From positions 42,850-106,849 of the forward strand of contig JBJEKW010000081.1 of assembly GCA_051878835.1 (NCBI GenBank): a stretch of DNA of 64,000 nucleotides, read 5' to 3'. This document shows, piece after piece, positions 25,510 through 34,172 of the stretch. The notes under the pieces are model-generated. The model did not search any database, was not told the DNA's origin, and saw nothing but the letters and a program-made list of their open reading frames with translations. Positions within the stretch are counted from its first letter, which is position 1, and each line of letters opens with the position of its first letter. Made by a program: the position numbers and the translations under genes. The DNA is from Olsenella_K sp051878835. GTDB lineage: Bacteria > Actinomycetota > Coriobacteriia > Coriobacteriales > Atopobiaceae.

Positions 25510-26847
25510 GTGAACCAGGAAATGTACCAGGCCGGTGTCTCGGCCTACAGAAGCGGTAACTGGGCGGTCGCCGCCTCCGAGCTGTCGCAGGCAAAGCAGC
25601 CGGGCGAGGTCTCGGGCAGCGTCGACCACCTGCTGGGCAACGCCCTCATGAAGCTGGGCCGCTACGACGAGGCCGCGCAGGCATACGCCGACGCCCTGGC
25701 CGACTCGACCTACGGCAAGGTCGGCGCCCTGAACACCAACCGCGGCCGCGCCCTTCTGGCCGCCGGCCGCAGCTCCGAGGCCGTGGACGCGCTGACCCGC
25801 GCCACGCAGGATCCCTCCTACGCAAAGCCCTACAAGGCCTACCTGGCCCTGGGCTCGGCATACGAGGAGCTGGGCGACGTCCGCAGCGCAGGCATCGCCT
25901 TCAGGAACGCCGCTATCGACGAGAACAACCCCGACCCGTGCTTTGCCCTGAGGAAGCTGGGCGGCTCGTTCATGGAGCTGTCCCGCCCCGTGGACGCCAT
26001 CGAGGCGTACCGCACAGCCCTCGACTTCAGCAGCAGCGTCCACAGCCAGAACGCCATCTACTGCGAGCTGGCGCTGGCCTACGTGGCCGCCAACCGCATG
26101 TCCGAGGCGGTCGACGCGTTCAACCACGCCACGGCGGACGGCACGTACACCCTGGCCCCCGAGGCTCAGGCGTCCTATGACGCCGCTCGCAACGCCATGG
26201 CCGCCATGGGCGTAAACAAGCCCTCCGACACCGACAACCTGCTGGCAGCAGCCGGCTACGGCCCCGTGACGTACGACCCGCTGGACCCCACCGGCGAGAC
26301 CACGGGCAACCTGATGCCCTCTCCCGAGGACACGGGCTTCTTCTCCATCAACGAGGAGGACATCGTCAAGGACGCCAAGGAGCAGAAGCGCAAGGAGCGC
26401 AAGCAGAAGCACACCGGCCGCAAGGTGGTCATCACGCTGATCATCATCCTGGTGGTCGCGTGCGCCGCCGGCGGCTACGCGTACTATCGCGGCTACGGCT
26501 GGCCCACGCAGGAGTCCGTCGTGAACCAGGCCTTCGAGGCAAAGTCCAACAACGGCGACCTTTCGTCTTTGATTGCCGACTCAGCCTCGTCGTCCGACAA
26601 GTCCGAGATCGAGGCGCTGATTCCCTCGGGTGCCCAGGTCAGCATCGACTCCGTCGACCGCGGCATGAGCGATTCGACCGCCAAGGTCTCCGCAAAGCTG
26701 TCCGACGGCACGACGCAGCACTACGTGTTCCACTTCACGCGCGACAAGATAGGCTGGAAGATCTCCAGCGTCACCGTGGACACCAGCTCCAGCAACGGCA
26801 GCAGCTCCTCCACCACCACGTCCGGCACGGTCTCCGCGCAGAACTAG
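25510..26847 (+). CDS. TPR-repeat protein with one membrane segment
   Basis: The 445-residue protein starts at a GTG after AGGGAG. Residues about 1-235 are tetratricopeptide repeats (AVAASELSQAKQ, LGNALMKLGRYDEAAQAY, LALGSAYEELGDVRSAG, ELALAYVAANRMSEAVDAF), expected in the cytoplasm. A Lys/Arg-rich stretch, then a membrane helix at about 306-326 (VVITLIIILVVACAAGGYAY), lead to an external domain of about 110 residues and a Ser/Thr-rich tail. TPRs bind other proteins, so it may tether something to the membrane. It directly precedes mreB (37 bp), and a link to the elongation machinery is inference. Confidence 0.8.
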   Translation: MNQEMYQAGVSAYRSGNWAVAASELSQAKQPGEVSGSVDHLLGNALMKLGRYDEAAQAYADALADSTYGKVGALNTNRGRALLAAGRSSEAVDALTRATQDPSYAKPYKAYLALGSAYEELGDVRSAGIAFRNAAIDENNPDPCFALRKLGGSFMELSRPVDAIEAYRTALDFSSSVHSQNAIYCELALAYVAANRMSEAVDAFNHATADGTYTLAPEAQASYDAARNAMAAMGVNKPSDTDNLLAAAGYGPVTYDPLDPTGETTGNLMPSPEDTGFFSINEEDIVKDAKEQKRKERKQKHTGRKVVITLIIILVVACAAGGYAYYRGYGWPTQESVVNQAFEAKSNNGDLSSLIADSASSSDKSEIEALIPSGAQVSIDSVDRGMSDSTAKVSAKLSDGTTQHYVFHFTRDKIGWKISSVTVDTSSSNGSSSSTTTSGTVSAQN

Positions 26848-26884
26848 CAGCTTAACCACAGAATTGCACGAAGGATAGGGACAA

Positions 26885-27928
26885 ATGGCGTTCTTCGACT
26901 CTTTGTTCGGCGAGTATGGCGGCGACCTCGCCATAGACCTTGGCACCGCCAACACGCTGGTCTCCGCGCGAGGGGAGGGCATCGTCTTGAACGAGCCCTC
27001 CGTCGTGGCCATCGACAAGACCGAGGACCGCGTGCTTGCCGTGGGCGCAGACGCCAAGCGCATGATCGGTCGCACCCCCGGCTCCATCATCGCGGAGCGC
27101 CCCCTGAAGGACGGCGTCATCGCGGACTTCGACGTGACCGAGGTCATGCTGCGCTACTTCATCGAGAAGGCTCGGCCCCATCGCCATGCCTGGTCGCCGC
27201 GCCCGCGCGTGGTCGTGTGCGTGCCCTCCGGCGTGACGTCCGTCGAGAAGCGCGCGGTGTTCGAGGCCACCATCCAGGCCGGAGCGCGCCAGGCCTACCT
27301 CATCGAGGAGCCCATGGCAGCTGCCATCGGCGCAGACCTTCCCATCGAGGATCCCACGGGGTCCATGGTCGTGGACATCGGAGGCGGCACCACCGAGGTC
27401 GCCGTCATCGCAATGGGCGGCATTGTGGTCTCTAAGTCCATCCGCACCGCCGGCGACGAGTTCGACCAGACGATTCTGGAGCACGTGCGCGACGTCTACA
27501 ACCTCTCCATCGGAGAGCGCACCGCCGAGGACATCAAGATAAAGGTCGGCTCCGCGGCACCGCTGGCCGAGGAGCTGGACGTCGAGGTGAACGGCCGCGA
27601 CGTCATGACCGGCATGCCCAAGACCGTTCGCATCGAGAGCGAGGAGATCAGGCGGGCCCTGGACAAGCCCCTGGACGAGGTCACGAAGACCGTGCGCGAC
27701 GCGCTGGACGCGACGCCGCCCGACCTGGCCAGCGACCTCATGTACTACGGCATTCTGCTGACGGGCGGCGGCGGCCTCCTGAGGGGCCTCGACCAGCGTC
27801 TGCGCGAGGAGACGGGCGTCCCGGTGAACGTGAGTCCCACCGCCCTCGAGAACGTGGTCAACGGCTGCGCCAAGGTCCTCGAGGCCAACGCGCTATCCGG
27901 TGGCTTCGTGCAGAGCGCGGGCCTGTAG
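26885..27928 (+). CDS. mreB: Rod shape-determining protein MreB
   Basis: This 347-residue bacterial actin forms membrane-associated filaments that guide lateral wall synthesis. The N-terminal phosphate-1 loop IDLGTANTLV, the EEPMAAAIGADLPI segment, the phosphate-2 MVVDIGGGTTEVAVIAMG and the adenosine motif LTGGGGLLRGLD are all present. The start ATG follows AGGATAGGGA. It opens the five-gene elongation operon mreB-mreC-mreD-mrdA-rodA. Its presence suggests a rod-shaped or elongating cell, although some relatives are short rods. Confidence 0.96.
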   Translation: MAFFDSLFGEYGGDLAIDLGTANTLVSARGEGIVLNEPSVVAIDKTEDRVLAVGADAKRMIGRTPGSIIAERPLKDGVIADFDVTEVMLRYFIEKARPHRHAWSPRPRVVVCVPSGVTSVEKRAVFEATIQAGARQAYLIEEPMAAAIGADLPIEDPTGSMVVDIGGGTTEVAVIAMGGIVVSKSIRTAGDEFDQTILEHVRDVYNLSIGERTAEDIKIKVGSAAPLAEELDVEVNGRDVMTGMPKTVRIESEEIRRALDKPLDEVTKTVRDALDATPPDLASDLMYYGILLTGGGGLLRGLDQRLREETGVPVNVSPTALENVVNGCAKVLEANALSGGFVQSAGL

Positions 27929-27946
27929 CCTCACGAAGGAGCGTCT

Positions 27947-29056
27947 ATGGCAAAAATGCCTAGCCTGGGCACGCCCCATCCCAATGGGGCAAATGGCGGT
28001 TTCAGAAGAAGCGAATCAAACGGCAGGGCTGGTCTCGTGACAGTCCTGCTTGTTGTTCTGTCGCTGGTCATGTTCACGGTCAGCTCGCACGAGTCGGGCT
28101 CTGGCGTCTTTACCAGCATGCGCTACGGCTTTCAGACCATCACGACGCCTCTGCGCATGGTGGGTGCCGGCATCAGCGCCCCGTTCGTCGGGTTGGGCAA
28201 CGTCTACCGTAACCTGACGGCCGACGAGGCCACGCTGACCGACCTCGAGCAGCAGAACCGCGAGCTGCAGGCAAAGAACGTCGAGCTGGAGGAGTCCAGC
28301 CAGACGGCGCAGCGCCTGCAGCAGCTGCTGAACCTGCAGGACACGTACAACCTGCAGTCAGTCGCCGCCAACGTCATCGGTGGCTCCACCGACTCGTGGA
28401 CGCGCACCATCACGCTGGACAAGGGCACCTCGGGCGGCGTGGACGTGGGCATGCCCGTGTTTGACGCCTACGGAGCGGTCGGCCAGGTCATCCAGGTGGC
28501 CTCTGACTCCTGCACCGTCAGGCTGCTGTCCGACGAGAACTCGTCGGTGTCGGCCATGATCCAGTCCACCCGGGCACAGGGCATGATCGAGGGCTCCGCC
28601 GACGGCACGCTGCACCTGAACCTCATCCGCACGGACCAGGAGGTCAACGTGGGCGACGTCGTCGTCACCAGCGGACTGGGCGGCGTGTTCCCGAAGGGCC
28701 TGCCCATGGGCAAGGTCACCAGCGTCACAAAGACGCCGGGCGCCCTGTACTACGACATCGTGGTCGAGCCCTACAGCACCGCCGACAGCTACGAGGAGGT
28801 CTGGGTCGTGACGTCTCTGACCTCCGACCAGCAGGCGTCCGCGGACGACATCGCGGAGGCAGACGCGCAGCAGTCCTCGGGCGAGACCAGCACGAGCTCG
28901 GACTCGTCTTCGGGCTCCTCGTCCACGGATGGGTCCAGCTCGTCCGACAGCTCTTCGCAGGGTTCCGGTAGTTCGGCCTCGACGTCGAGCTCTGCGGGCG
29001 GCAGCTCGTCTTCGAGCGGCTCCGACAACTCATCAAGCACTTCCGCGGCAGGATAG
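27947..29056 (+). CDS. mreC: Rod shape-determining protein MreC
   Basis: The 369-residue protein has a hydrophilic N-terminal tail, one membrane helix at about 27-45 (LVTVLLVVLSLVMFTV), a coiled coil at about 85-125 rich in Leu/Gln/Glu, and the periplasmic beta domain with VIGGSTDSWTRTITLDKG, GAVGQVI and VTSGLGGVFPKGLPMGKV. It then carries an unusual C-terminal tail of about 75 residues made mostly of Ser, Gly, Thr and Asp. MreC links MreB filaments to PBP2 and RodA. It starts 19 bp after mreB. Confidence 0.94.
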   Translation: MAKMPSLGTPHPNGANGGFRRSESNGRAGLVTVLLVVLSLVMFTVSSHESGSGVFTSMRYGFQTITTPLRMVGAGISAPFVGLGNVYRNLTADEATLTDLEQQNRELQAKNVELEESSQTAQRLQQLLNLQDTYNLQSVAANVIGGSTDSWTRTITLDKGTSGGVDVGMPVFDAYGAVGQVIQVASDSCTVRLLSDENSSVSAMIQSTRAQGMIEGSADGTLHLNLIRTDQEVNVGDVVVTSGLGGVFPKGLPMGKVTSVTKTPGALYYDIVVEPYSTADSYEEVWVVTSLTSDQQASADDIAEADAQQSSGETSTSSDSSSGSSSTDGSSSSDSSSQGSGSSASTSSSAGGSSSSSGSDNSSSTSAAG

Positions 29057-29072
29057 CGAGGGGAGCGTTCCT

Positions 29073-29633
29073 TTGCAGGTAACCGACGAAAACAAGAACC
29101 GCGTGGCCTCGCTGGTCATGGCGCTGCTGTGCCTGCTTCTGCAGGTGGGCGTAGCCCCCAACCTGGGCCTGGGCGAGGGGCGCATGAACTTTGCCCTGGT
29201 GTACGCGGCGTGCTACGCGCTCAGCATCGGCGGCAGGCGCGGCGTTCTGGCGGGCTTCTTTGCCGGCTTGGTGTTTGACCTGTGCACGACCGGCCCCGTT
29301 GGCCTCATGGCCATGCTGCTGACGATCATGGCCTACGCCCTGGGCATGGAGGAGCGCAACCGCTTTGCGGACGGTCTGCCCCAGTGCCTGGTCACGTTTG
29401 GCCTGGGCTGCCTGGCAGTGGAGGTGGCCTACCACTTTGCCATGCTGATGGTGGGCCAGGCGTCGTCCCTGACGGACGTGCTGGTCATACGCGCCCTGCC
29501 GTCCTTTGCCCTGACGTTCGTCGTGTTTTTGCCCTTTGGGTACTTCTTCGCCCGTGACGCGCGCAGCGGCGCGCGCAACCGGCGCGTGCGCCGTCCGCGC
29601 GGCGGCGGCCACTACTCCACGAAGGGCCTGTAG
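29073..29633 (+). CDS. mreD: Rod shape-determining protein MreD
   Basis: The 186-residue protein has about five membrane helices (VASLVMALLCLLLQVGV, FALVYAACYALSI, VLAGFFAGLVFDLCT, MAMLLTIMAYALGM, FALTFVVFLPFGYFF) and an Arg-rich C-terminal tail, as expected for MreD. I place the start at TTG 29073, eight bases after GAGGGGAG; the open frame upstream overlaps mreC in another phase. The GPVGLMAM stretch after LVFDL is typical of the family. It ends three bases before mrdA. Confidence 0.88.
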   Translation: MQVTDENKNRVASLVMALLCLLLQVGVAPNLGLGEGRMNFALVYAACYALSIGGRRGVLAGFFAGLVFDLCTTGPVGLMAMLLTIMAYALGMEERNRFADGLPQCLVTFGLGCLAVEVAYHFAMLMVGQASSLTDVLVIRALPSFALTFVVFLPFGYFFARDARSGARNRRVRRPRGGGHYSTKGL

Positions 29634-29636
29634 CGC

Positions 29637-31685
29637 ATGGGCGTCTTTTCGGTGATTCTGGCCATCGTGGCCGTTTTGGCCATTGCGGTGCTGGTCGTGG
29701 CGTTCATCTTTTACAGCAAGGGTGACGCTCGGTTCAAGATGGACATCGGCGGCTCGGCACCTCGCGCTGCCGGCGGCGACGATCCCTCGGGCGAGGAGCG
29801 CTCGCACGGCAGGCTGAAGGGCCTCGGGATCTTTGGCGGCGGCGTCATCGTGGCGCTGCTGGCCCGACTGTGGGACATGCAGGTGCTGCACTCCGACGAC
29901 TACACCAGCCAGGCGGAGTCCAACCGCACGCGCACCATATCGGTCGCGGCACCTCGCGGCCGCATCCTGGACCGCAACGGCGTCGAGATCGTGTCGAACC
30001 GCCCCTCTGAGACCGTGGTCGCCAGCTCCGACGTGGCCAGCAACGACATAGAGCTCCAGCTTCTGGGGAACCTCATCGGCATGCCCGTGGTCGCGGTCAA
30101 GAGGAACATCGAGGACACGACGGAGGGTGCCCAGTCGGCACGCAAGGTGGCCTCCGACGTCTCCAGGCGCGTCGTGGCCTTCATCGGCGAGCACCCGAAC
30201 ATGTTCGACGGCGTCAACGTGGAGCAGCGCACCTCGCGCTACTACCCCATGGGCAACCTGGCGGCGCACGTGGTGGGCTACACCGGCACCGTCACGAACG
30301 ACCAGCTGCAGTCCAGCAGCGACTCCGACGACGAGGGCGCCATCGAGTACGAGTCCGGCGACATCGTGGGCCAGTCGGGCGTCGAGTACCAGTACGAGAA
30401 CGTGCTGCAGGGAGTGCGCGGCGAGCAGGACGTGTACGTGGACGCCAACGGCAACGTGCTGGACTACTCCACGTACGTGGCCCCCACCAGCGGCTCTGAT
30501 GTCGTGCTGACGATAGATGCCACGCTGCAGAAGGCAGCGGAGGAGTCGCTGGCCAACGTCATAAAGCTGATTCAGAAGAACGCCACCCCCACGTGCAACG
30601 CGGGCTCGGTCGTGTGCCTGGACGTCACGAACGGGGAGGTGCTGGCCATGGCCAGTGCCCCCACGTTCTCGCCGAACATATTCGTGGGCGGCATCTCGAA
30701 CGACGACTGGACGGCGCTCTCCAGCGAGGAGAACGGCTACCCGCTGCTGAACCGCGTCATTTCGGGCCAGTACCCCTCTGCCTCCACGATCAAGCCCATC
30801 GTGGCGTTCGCTGGCCTGGACAACGGCATCTGCACGGCGGATACCATATTCGACTGCACGGGCTGGTGGACGGGCCTGGGCGCGGGTGCCGGGCAGTGGT
30901 GCTGGAAGCACTCGGGACATGGCAACATCGACCTGCAGAACGGCATCACCTACTCCTGCGACGTCGTGTTCTACGAGATAGGAAAGGGCTTCTACCTGTC
31001 GAGCGAGCCCGAGAACCTGCAGGCGAAGTACCGCGAGTGGGGCCTCGGCTCAAAGAAGGGAATTGACTTGCCCAGCGAGGGCGAGGGCCGCGTGCCCACG
31101 CCCGAATGGAAGTGGGAGTACTACTCCAACTACTCGGACGACGACAGGACCTGGAAGGGCGGTGACTGGACGAACCTGTGCATCGGCCAGGGCGACCTTC
31201 TGGTGACGCCCCTGCAGATGGCCTGCGCCTACATGGGCATCGCCAACGGCGGCACCGTCTGGCGCCCCCACGTGCTGAAGTGCATCAAGTCGGCAGCCGG
31301 CACGGGCTCCGTCGTGGACTACGTGCCCAGCCAGGAGTTCACCGTCACCGAGGACAGCTCGTACATGGAGCTGGTGCACCAGGGTCTGCAGGGCGTCATC
31401 TACAAGGAGGCGGAGTGGCAGACCAAGCACTGGGATACCATGAGCGAGACCATCGCCGGCAAGTCCGGCACGGCCGAGGTGGCAAACAAGCAGCCCACCG
31501 GCTGGTTCATAGCCTACGCCCCGGCGGACAACCCGAAGTACGTGGTGGCCTCCGCCATCGAGGACGCCACCTGGGGCTCCAACAGCGCCATGTACGTCGT
31601 GCGCGACGTCATGGGCGCCATATTCGGCGAGCCTGACACCGTGGCAAAGAGCTGCGCACCCATCTCGTCCTCGTCCGACACATAG
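29637..31685 (+). CDS. mrdA: Penicillin-binding protein 2 (elongation transpeptidase)
   Basis: The 682-residue class B PBP cross-links peptidoglycan during elongation. The transpeptidase motifs are SxxK at Ser383-Lys386 (YPSASTIKP), SCD at 440-442 (the SxD form usual in PBP2) and KSGT at 609-612. The dimerisation region has APRGRILDRNG at about 102-112. Two hydrophobic segments precede it: residues 2-26 and a second at about 62-82 (GIFGGGVIVALLARLWD). Most PBP2 proteins have one, so the extra N-terminal segment is noteworthy. It lies between mreD and rodA, its polymerase partner. Confidence 0.93.
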   Translation: MGVFSVILAIVAVLAIAVLVVAFIFYSKGDARFKMDIGGSAPRAAGGDDPSGEERSHGRLKGLGIFGGGVIVALLARLWDMQVLHSDDYTSQAESNRTRTISVAAPRGRILDRNGVEIVSNRPSETVVASSDVASNDIELQLLGNLIGMPVVAVKRNIEDTTEGAQSARKVASDVSRRVVAFIGEHPNMFDGVNVEQRTSRYYPMGNLAAHVVGYTGTVTNDQLQSSSDSDDEGAIEYESGDIVGQSGVEYQYENVLQGVRGEQDVYVDANGNVLDYSTYVAPTSGSDVVLTIDATLQKAAEESLANVIKLIQKNATPTCNAGSVVCLDVTNGEVLAMASAPTFSPNIFVGGISNDDWTALSSEENGYPLLNRVISGQYPSASTIKPIVAFAGLDNGICTADTIFDCTGWWTGLGAGAGQWCWKHSGHGNIDLQNGITYSCDVVFYEIGKGFYLSSEPENLQAKYREWGLGSKKGIDLPSEGEGRVPTPEWKWEYYSNYSDDDRTWKGGDWTNLCIGQGDLLVTPLQMACAYMGIANGGTVWRPHVLKCIKSAAGTGSVVDYVPSQEFTVTEDSSYMELVHQGLQGVIYKEAEWQTKHWDTMSETIAGKSGTAEVANKQPTGWFIAYAPADNPKYVVASAIEDATWGSNSAMYVVRDVMGAIFGEPDTVAKSCAPISSSSDT

Positions 31686-31703
31686 CAAGGGAGGTTGGCA
31701 CAC

Positions 31704-32972
31704 GTGAGCACAACAACTCGTCTCTCCGGTCCTGGCACCGTGGCAGCCGGCGGTCGCAACGTGACCGAACGTGTCAGGGACGTTCTCTCGGGCCTTGTCA
31801 TGCCCCGTGCGGACGGTCGCGCGCATCACGACTCGACGCCGCGCCTGCAAAGCCATGGCTTCGCCAGCCTGTTCTACCTTCCGGAGCTCATCCCGAACCT
31901 GGTGCTGGTGGCCTATGGCGCCATCATCATCTGGTCGGCCTCCCTGACCATAGAGGAGGCGTCGTTCCCGCGCCAGCTCATGGGCATAGCGCTGGGCCTC
32001 ATCGTGGCGGCGTTCGTGTGGCACTACGACTACCGCCGGCTTGCCGGCAAGGCCAAGGAGCTCATGATCATCGACGTGGTGCTGATGCTTCTGCCCTCGG
32101 TGCCCGGTCTGGGCTACTCGGCCAAGGGCATGACCGGCTGGATCAAGATACCGCTCATAGGGGCCACGCTGCAGCCGTCCGAGTTCGCGAAGCCCGTCAC
32201 CATCCTCCTGATGGCCTCCCTCGCCGCAGAGTACAACGGTCGCATCGACTCGTTTCGCGACTACGTAAAGCTGTGCGCCGCCCTGTGCGTGCCGTTCGTG
32301 CTGATCCTGACGCAGCCGGACCTGGGCACCGGCCTCATAGTGCTGGTCATGGGCGCCTCCATCATCATCTGCGGCGGGGCCAAGAAGAGCTGGGTGCTCG
32401 CGACGCTGGGCCTCATCGTGGTGGGCGCCGCCTTCGTCGTGGCCACGTCCATGGCGGACGGCTTCCCGCACATCCTGAAGCAGTACCAGCTGAACAGGCT
32501 CATCGTGTTCGTGGATCCGTCCGTGGACCCCACGGGCGACGGCTACAACCTGACCCAGGCAAAGATCGCCGTGGGATCGGGCGGTCTCCTGGGCAAGGGC
32601 ATCGGCAACGCCAGCCAGGCCGGTGGCGGCTTCCTGCCCGAGGCGCACACCGACTTCGTGTTTGCCCTGCTGGCCGAGGAGTTCGGCTTTGTGGGTGCGG
32701 TGTTTCTCCTCCTGCTGTTCGGCCTCATGGTATTCTCGAGCATCGGGCTGGCCATGCGCACCGACTCGTGCTTCGGCAGACTGGTCATCGTGGGCGTGGT
32801 ATCCATGTGGCTGTTCCAGCTGCTGGAGAACGTTGGCATGTGCATCGGCATCATGCCCATCACGGGCATCCCGCTGCCGTTCGTCAGCTTTGGCTCTTCT
32901 TCCATGCTGACGCAGCTGGCGTCCATGGGACTCATACAGTCCGTGTGGCATCATCGAACGAAGGCGGGCTAG
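31704..32972 (+). CDS. rodA: Peptidoglycan glycosyltransferase RodA (SEDS family)
   Basis: The 422-residue polytopic membrane protein belongs to the FtsW/RodA/SpoVE family and polymerises lipid II with PBP2. Signatures are TGWIKIPLIGATLQPSEFAK, LILTQPDLGTGLIVLV, a loop with GDGYNLTQAKIAVGSGGLLGKGIG, LPEAHTDFVFALLAEEFGF and ITGIPLPFVSFGSSSML at the end. The first 50 residues are hydrophilic, longer than usual. The GTG at 31704 is nine bases after GGGAGG. It closes the elongation operon; being next to mrdA rather than ftsI supports RodA over FtsW. Confidence 0.93.
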   Translation: MSTTTRLSGPGTVAAGGRNVTERVRDVLSGLVMPRADGRAHHDSTPRLQSHGFASLFYLPELIPNLVLVAYGAIIIWSASLTIEEASFPRQLMGIALGLIVAAFVWHYDYRRLAGKAKELMIIDVVLMLLPSVPGLGYSAKGMTGWIKIPLIGATLQPSEFAKPVTILLMASLAAEYNGRIDSFRDYVKLCAALCVPFVLILTQPDLGTGLIVLVMGASIIICGGAKKSWVLATLGLIVVGAAFVVATSMADGFPHILKQYQLNRLIVFVDPSVDPTGDGYNLTQAKIAVGSGGLLGKGIGNASQAGGGFLPEAHTDFVFALLAEEFGFVGAVFLLLLFGLMVFSSIGLAMRTDSCFGRLVIVGVVSMWLFQLLENVGMCIGIMPITGIPLPFVSFGSSSMLTQLASMGLIQSVWHHRTKAG

Positions 32973-33038
32973 GGGCTTGTGGGACTCGTGCCGTCATGCC
33001 CGACGCGCTTCGATTTCTAGGTTCTAGGGGTGAGTAGG

Positions 33039-34172
33039 ATGCGCTTTCGCATACCCGTGGGAAGGGTCGCCGAGGTCATGGCAAAGGGTCGCGAGGCCTG
33101 GGCCAGCCTGGGGGCTCCGCTTGTGGTGCACGTGTGGGTGGACGCCCAGGTGCCGCGCTGGCTGGCGCAGGCCGTGAAGGGCGCGCTGGTGCCGCAGATG
33201 GGCGCCTCGGAGGTCGTCGTGCGCGACCTGGAGGACCTGCCTTTGGCAGTGGACGCGTCCGGGGCGCAGATGGCCATGGTCCTGGCCGGCGGCTCGGACC
33301 GGCTGGTGCGCTCCGCCATCGTGGAGTACGCCACGCGCGCCGTGCCCGTGGCGGTGTGCGCGCAGACGAGCCTGGACGTCCCGGACGCGGGCCTGGGTCC
33401 CGACGAGGCGGCCCTGGTGCGCCCGGTCATAGGGTCGCAGGCCGTCCAGCTGCTGGACGGCCTGTGCGCGTGGATGCTGGACGTCAGCGGCGATCCCGTC
33501 AGCGTCGCGGCCAACTTCACGTTCTGCCGTGAGGCCGAGACCGAGCGGCTGATCCAGCGCTGCGCCCTGAGCAACGCCGCAGTGGGCACGGTGGACGTGC
33601 TCCACGGGGCGGACCTGCCCATCATGCTGGCCAACCAGTCGAAGCTGGCCTTCGACATAGCGGCCGCCCACGGCGAGGGCATGTCCGCATCCCGGGTGGC
33701 CGAGCTGGCGGCCGTCGTGTGCGCCGGCTTGGCGTACCGCGCCGTGTCGCGTGCCATCACCTCGCGCGTTCCCGGCCTGGGGTTCGTGGTCAGGGGAGCA
33801 GTGGGCTATGCGGGCAGCGTCGCCACGGGCCGCGCCCTGGCGCTGCGCTTTGGCGAGGACCCGCTGGGCGTGGGGGAGACCCTCCGCTCGCTGGTGGGCG
33901 CGGATCCGGCGGATGGCACGGCGGTCGCCCCGCAGACGGCATCCGACCAGGCCGCGACCGCACGGCGTCCCTGGGCGGGACTTCTGGAGCACGCCCAGCA
34001 GGTGGCGCAGGGCGCCGCGCAGGCCGCGCGCGATGTCGAGGCCAGGCGCGAGGCCGCCCAGGCTCGCGACGCGGACGACATCGACGTGGTGGACGTCGTT
34101 CCCGACGACGACCGCGACGATGACTCCGACGACGGCTACATCGTGCTGACGCCGGGAGGTGCCACGGCATGA
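33039..34172 (+). CDS. DUF697-like protein with acidic C-terminal tail
   Basis: The 377-residue protein has a C-terminal region at about 215-275 resembling DUF697/YcjF-type membrane-associated domains: a helical Ala/Val-rich stretch, ending in VVRGAVGYAGSVATGRALALRF. The N-terminal half is an alpha/beta region without a recognised motif; a P-loop GTPase domain, which often accompanies DUF697, is absent. The last 30 residues are highly acidic (DADDIDVVDVV, DDDRDDDSDD). ATG 33039 is preferred over GTG 33030 on spacing. Its last four bases overlap the radical-SAM start. Function unknown. Confidence 0.65.
   Translation: MRFRIPVGRVAEVMAKGREAWASLGAPLVVHVWVDAQVPRWLAQAVKGALVPQMGASEVVVRDLEDLPLAVDASGAQMAMVLAGGSDRLVRSAIVEYATRAVPVAVCAQTSLDVPDAGLGPDEAALVRPVIGSQAVQLLDGLCAWMLDVSGDPVSVAANFTFCREAETERLIQRCALSNAAVGTVDVLHGADLPIMLANQSKLAFDIAAAHGEGMSASRVAELAAVVCAGLAYRAVSRAITSRVPGLGFVVRGAVGYAGSVATGRALALRFGEDPLGVGETLRSLVGADPADGTAVAPQTASDQAATARRPWAGLLEHAQQVAQGAAQAARDVEARREAAQARDADDIDVVDVVPDDDRDDDSDDGYIVLTPGGATA

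Noticed and set aside
30954..30962. Loss of the SxN motif in PBP2
   Set aside because: The motif reads SCD, which is the usual SxD form in elongation-type PBP2 proteins.
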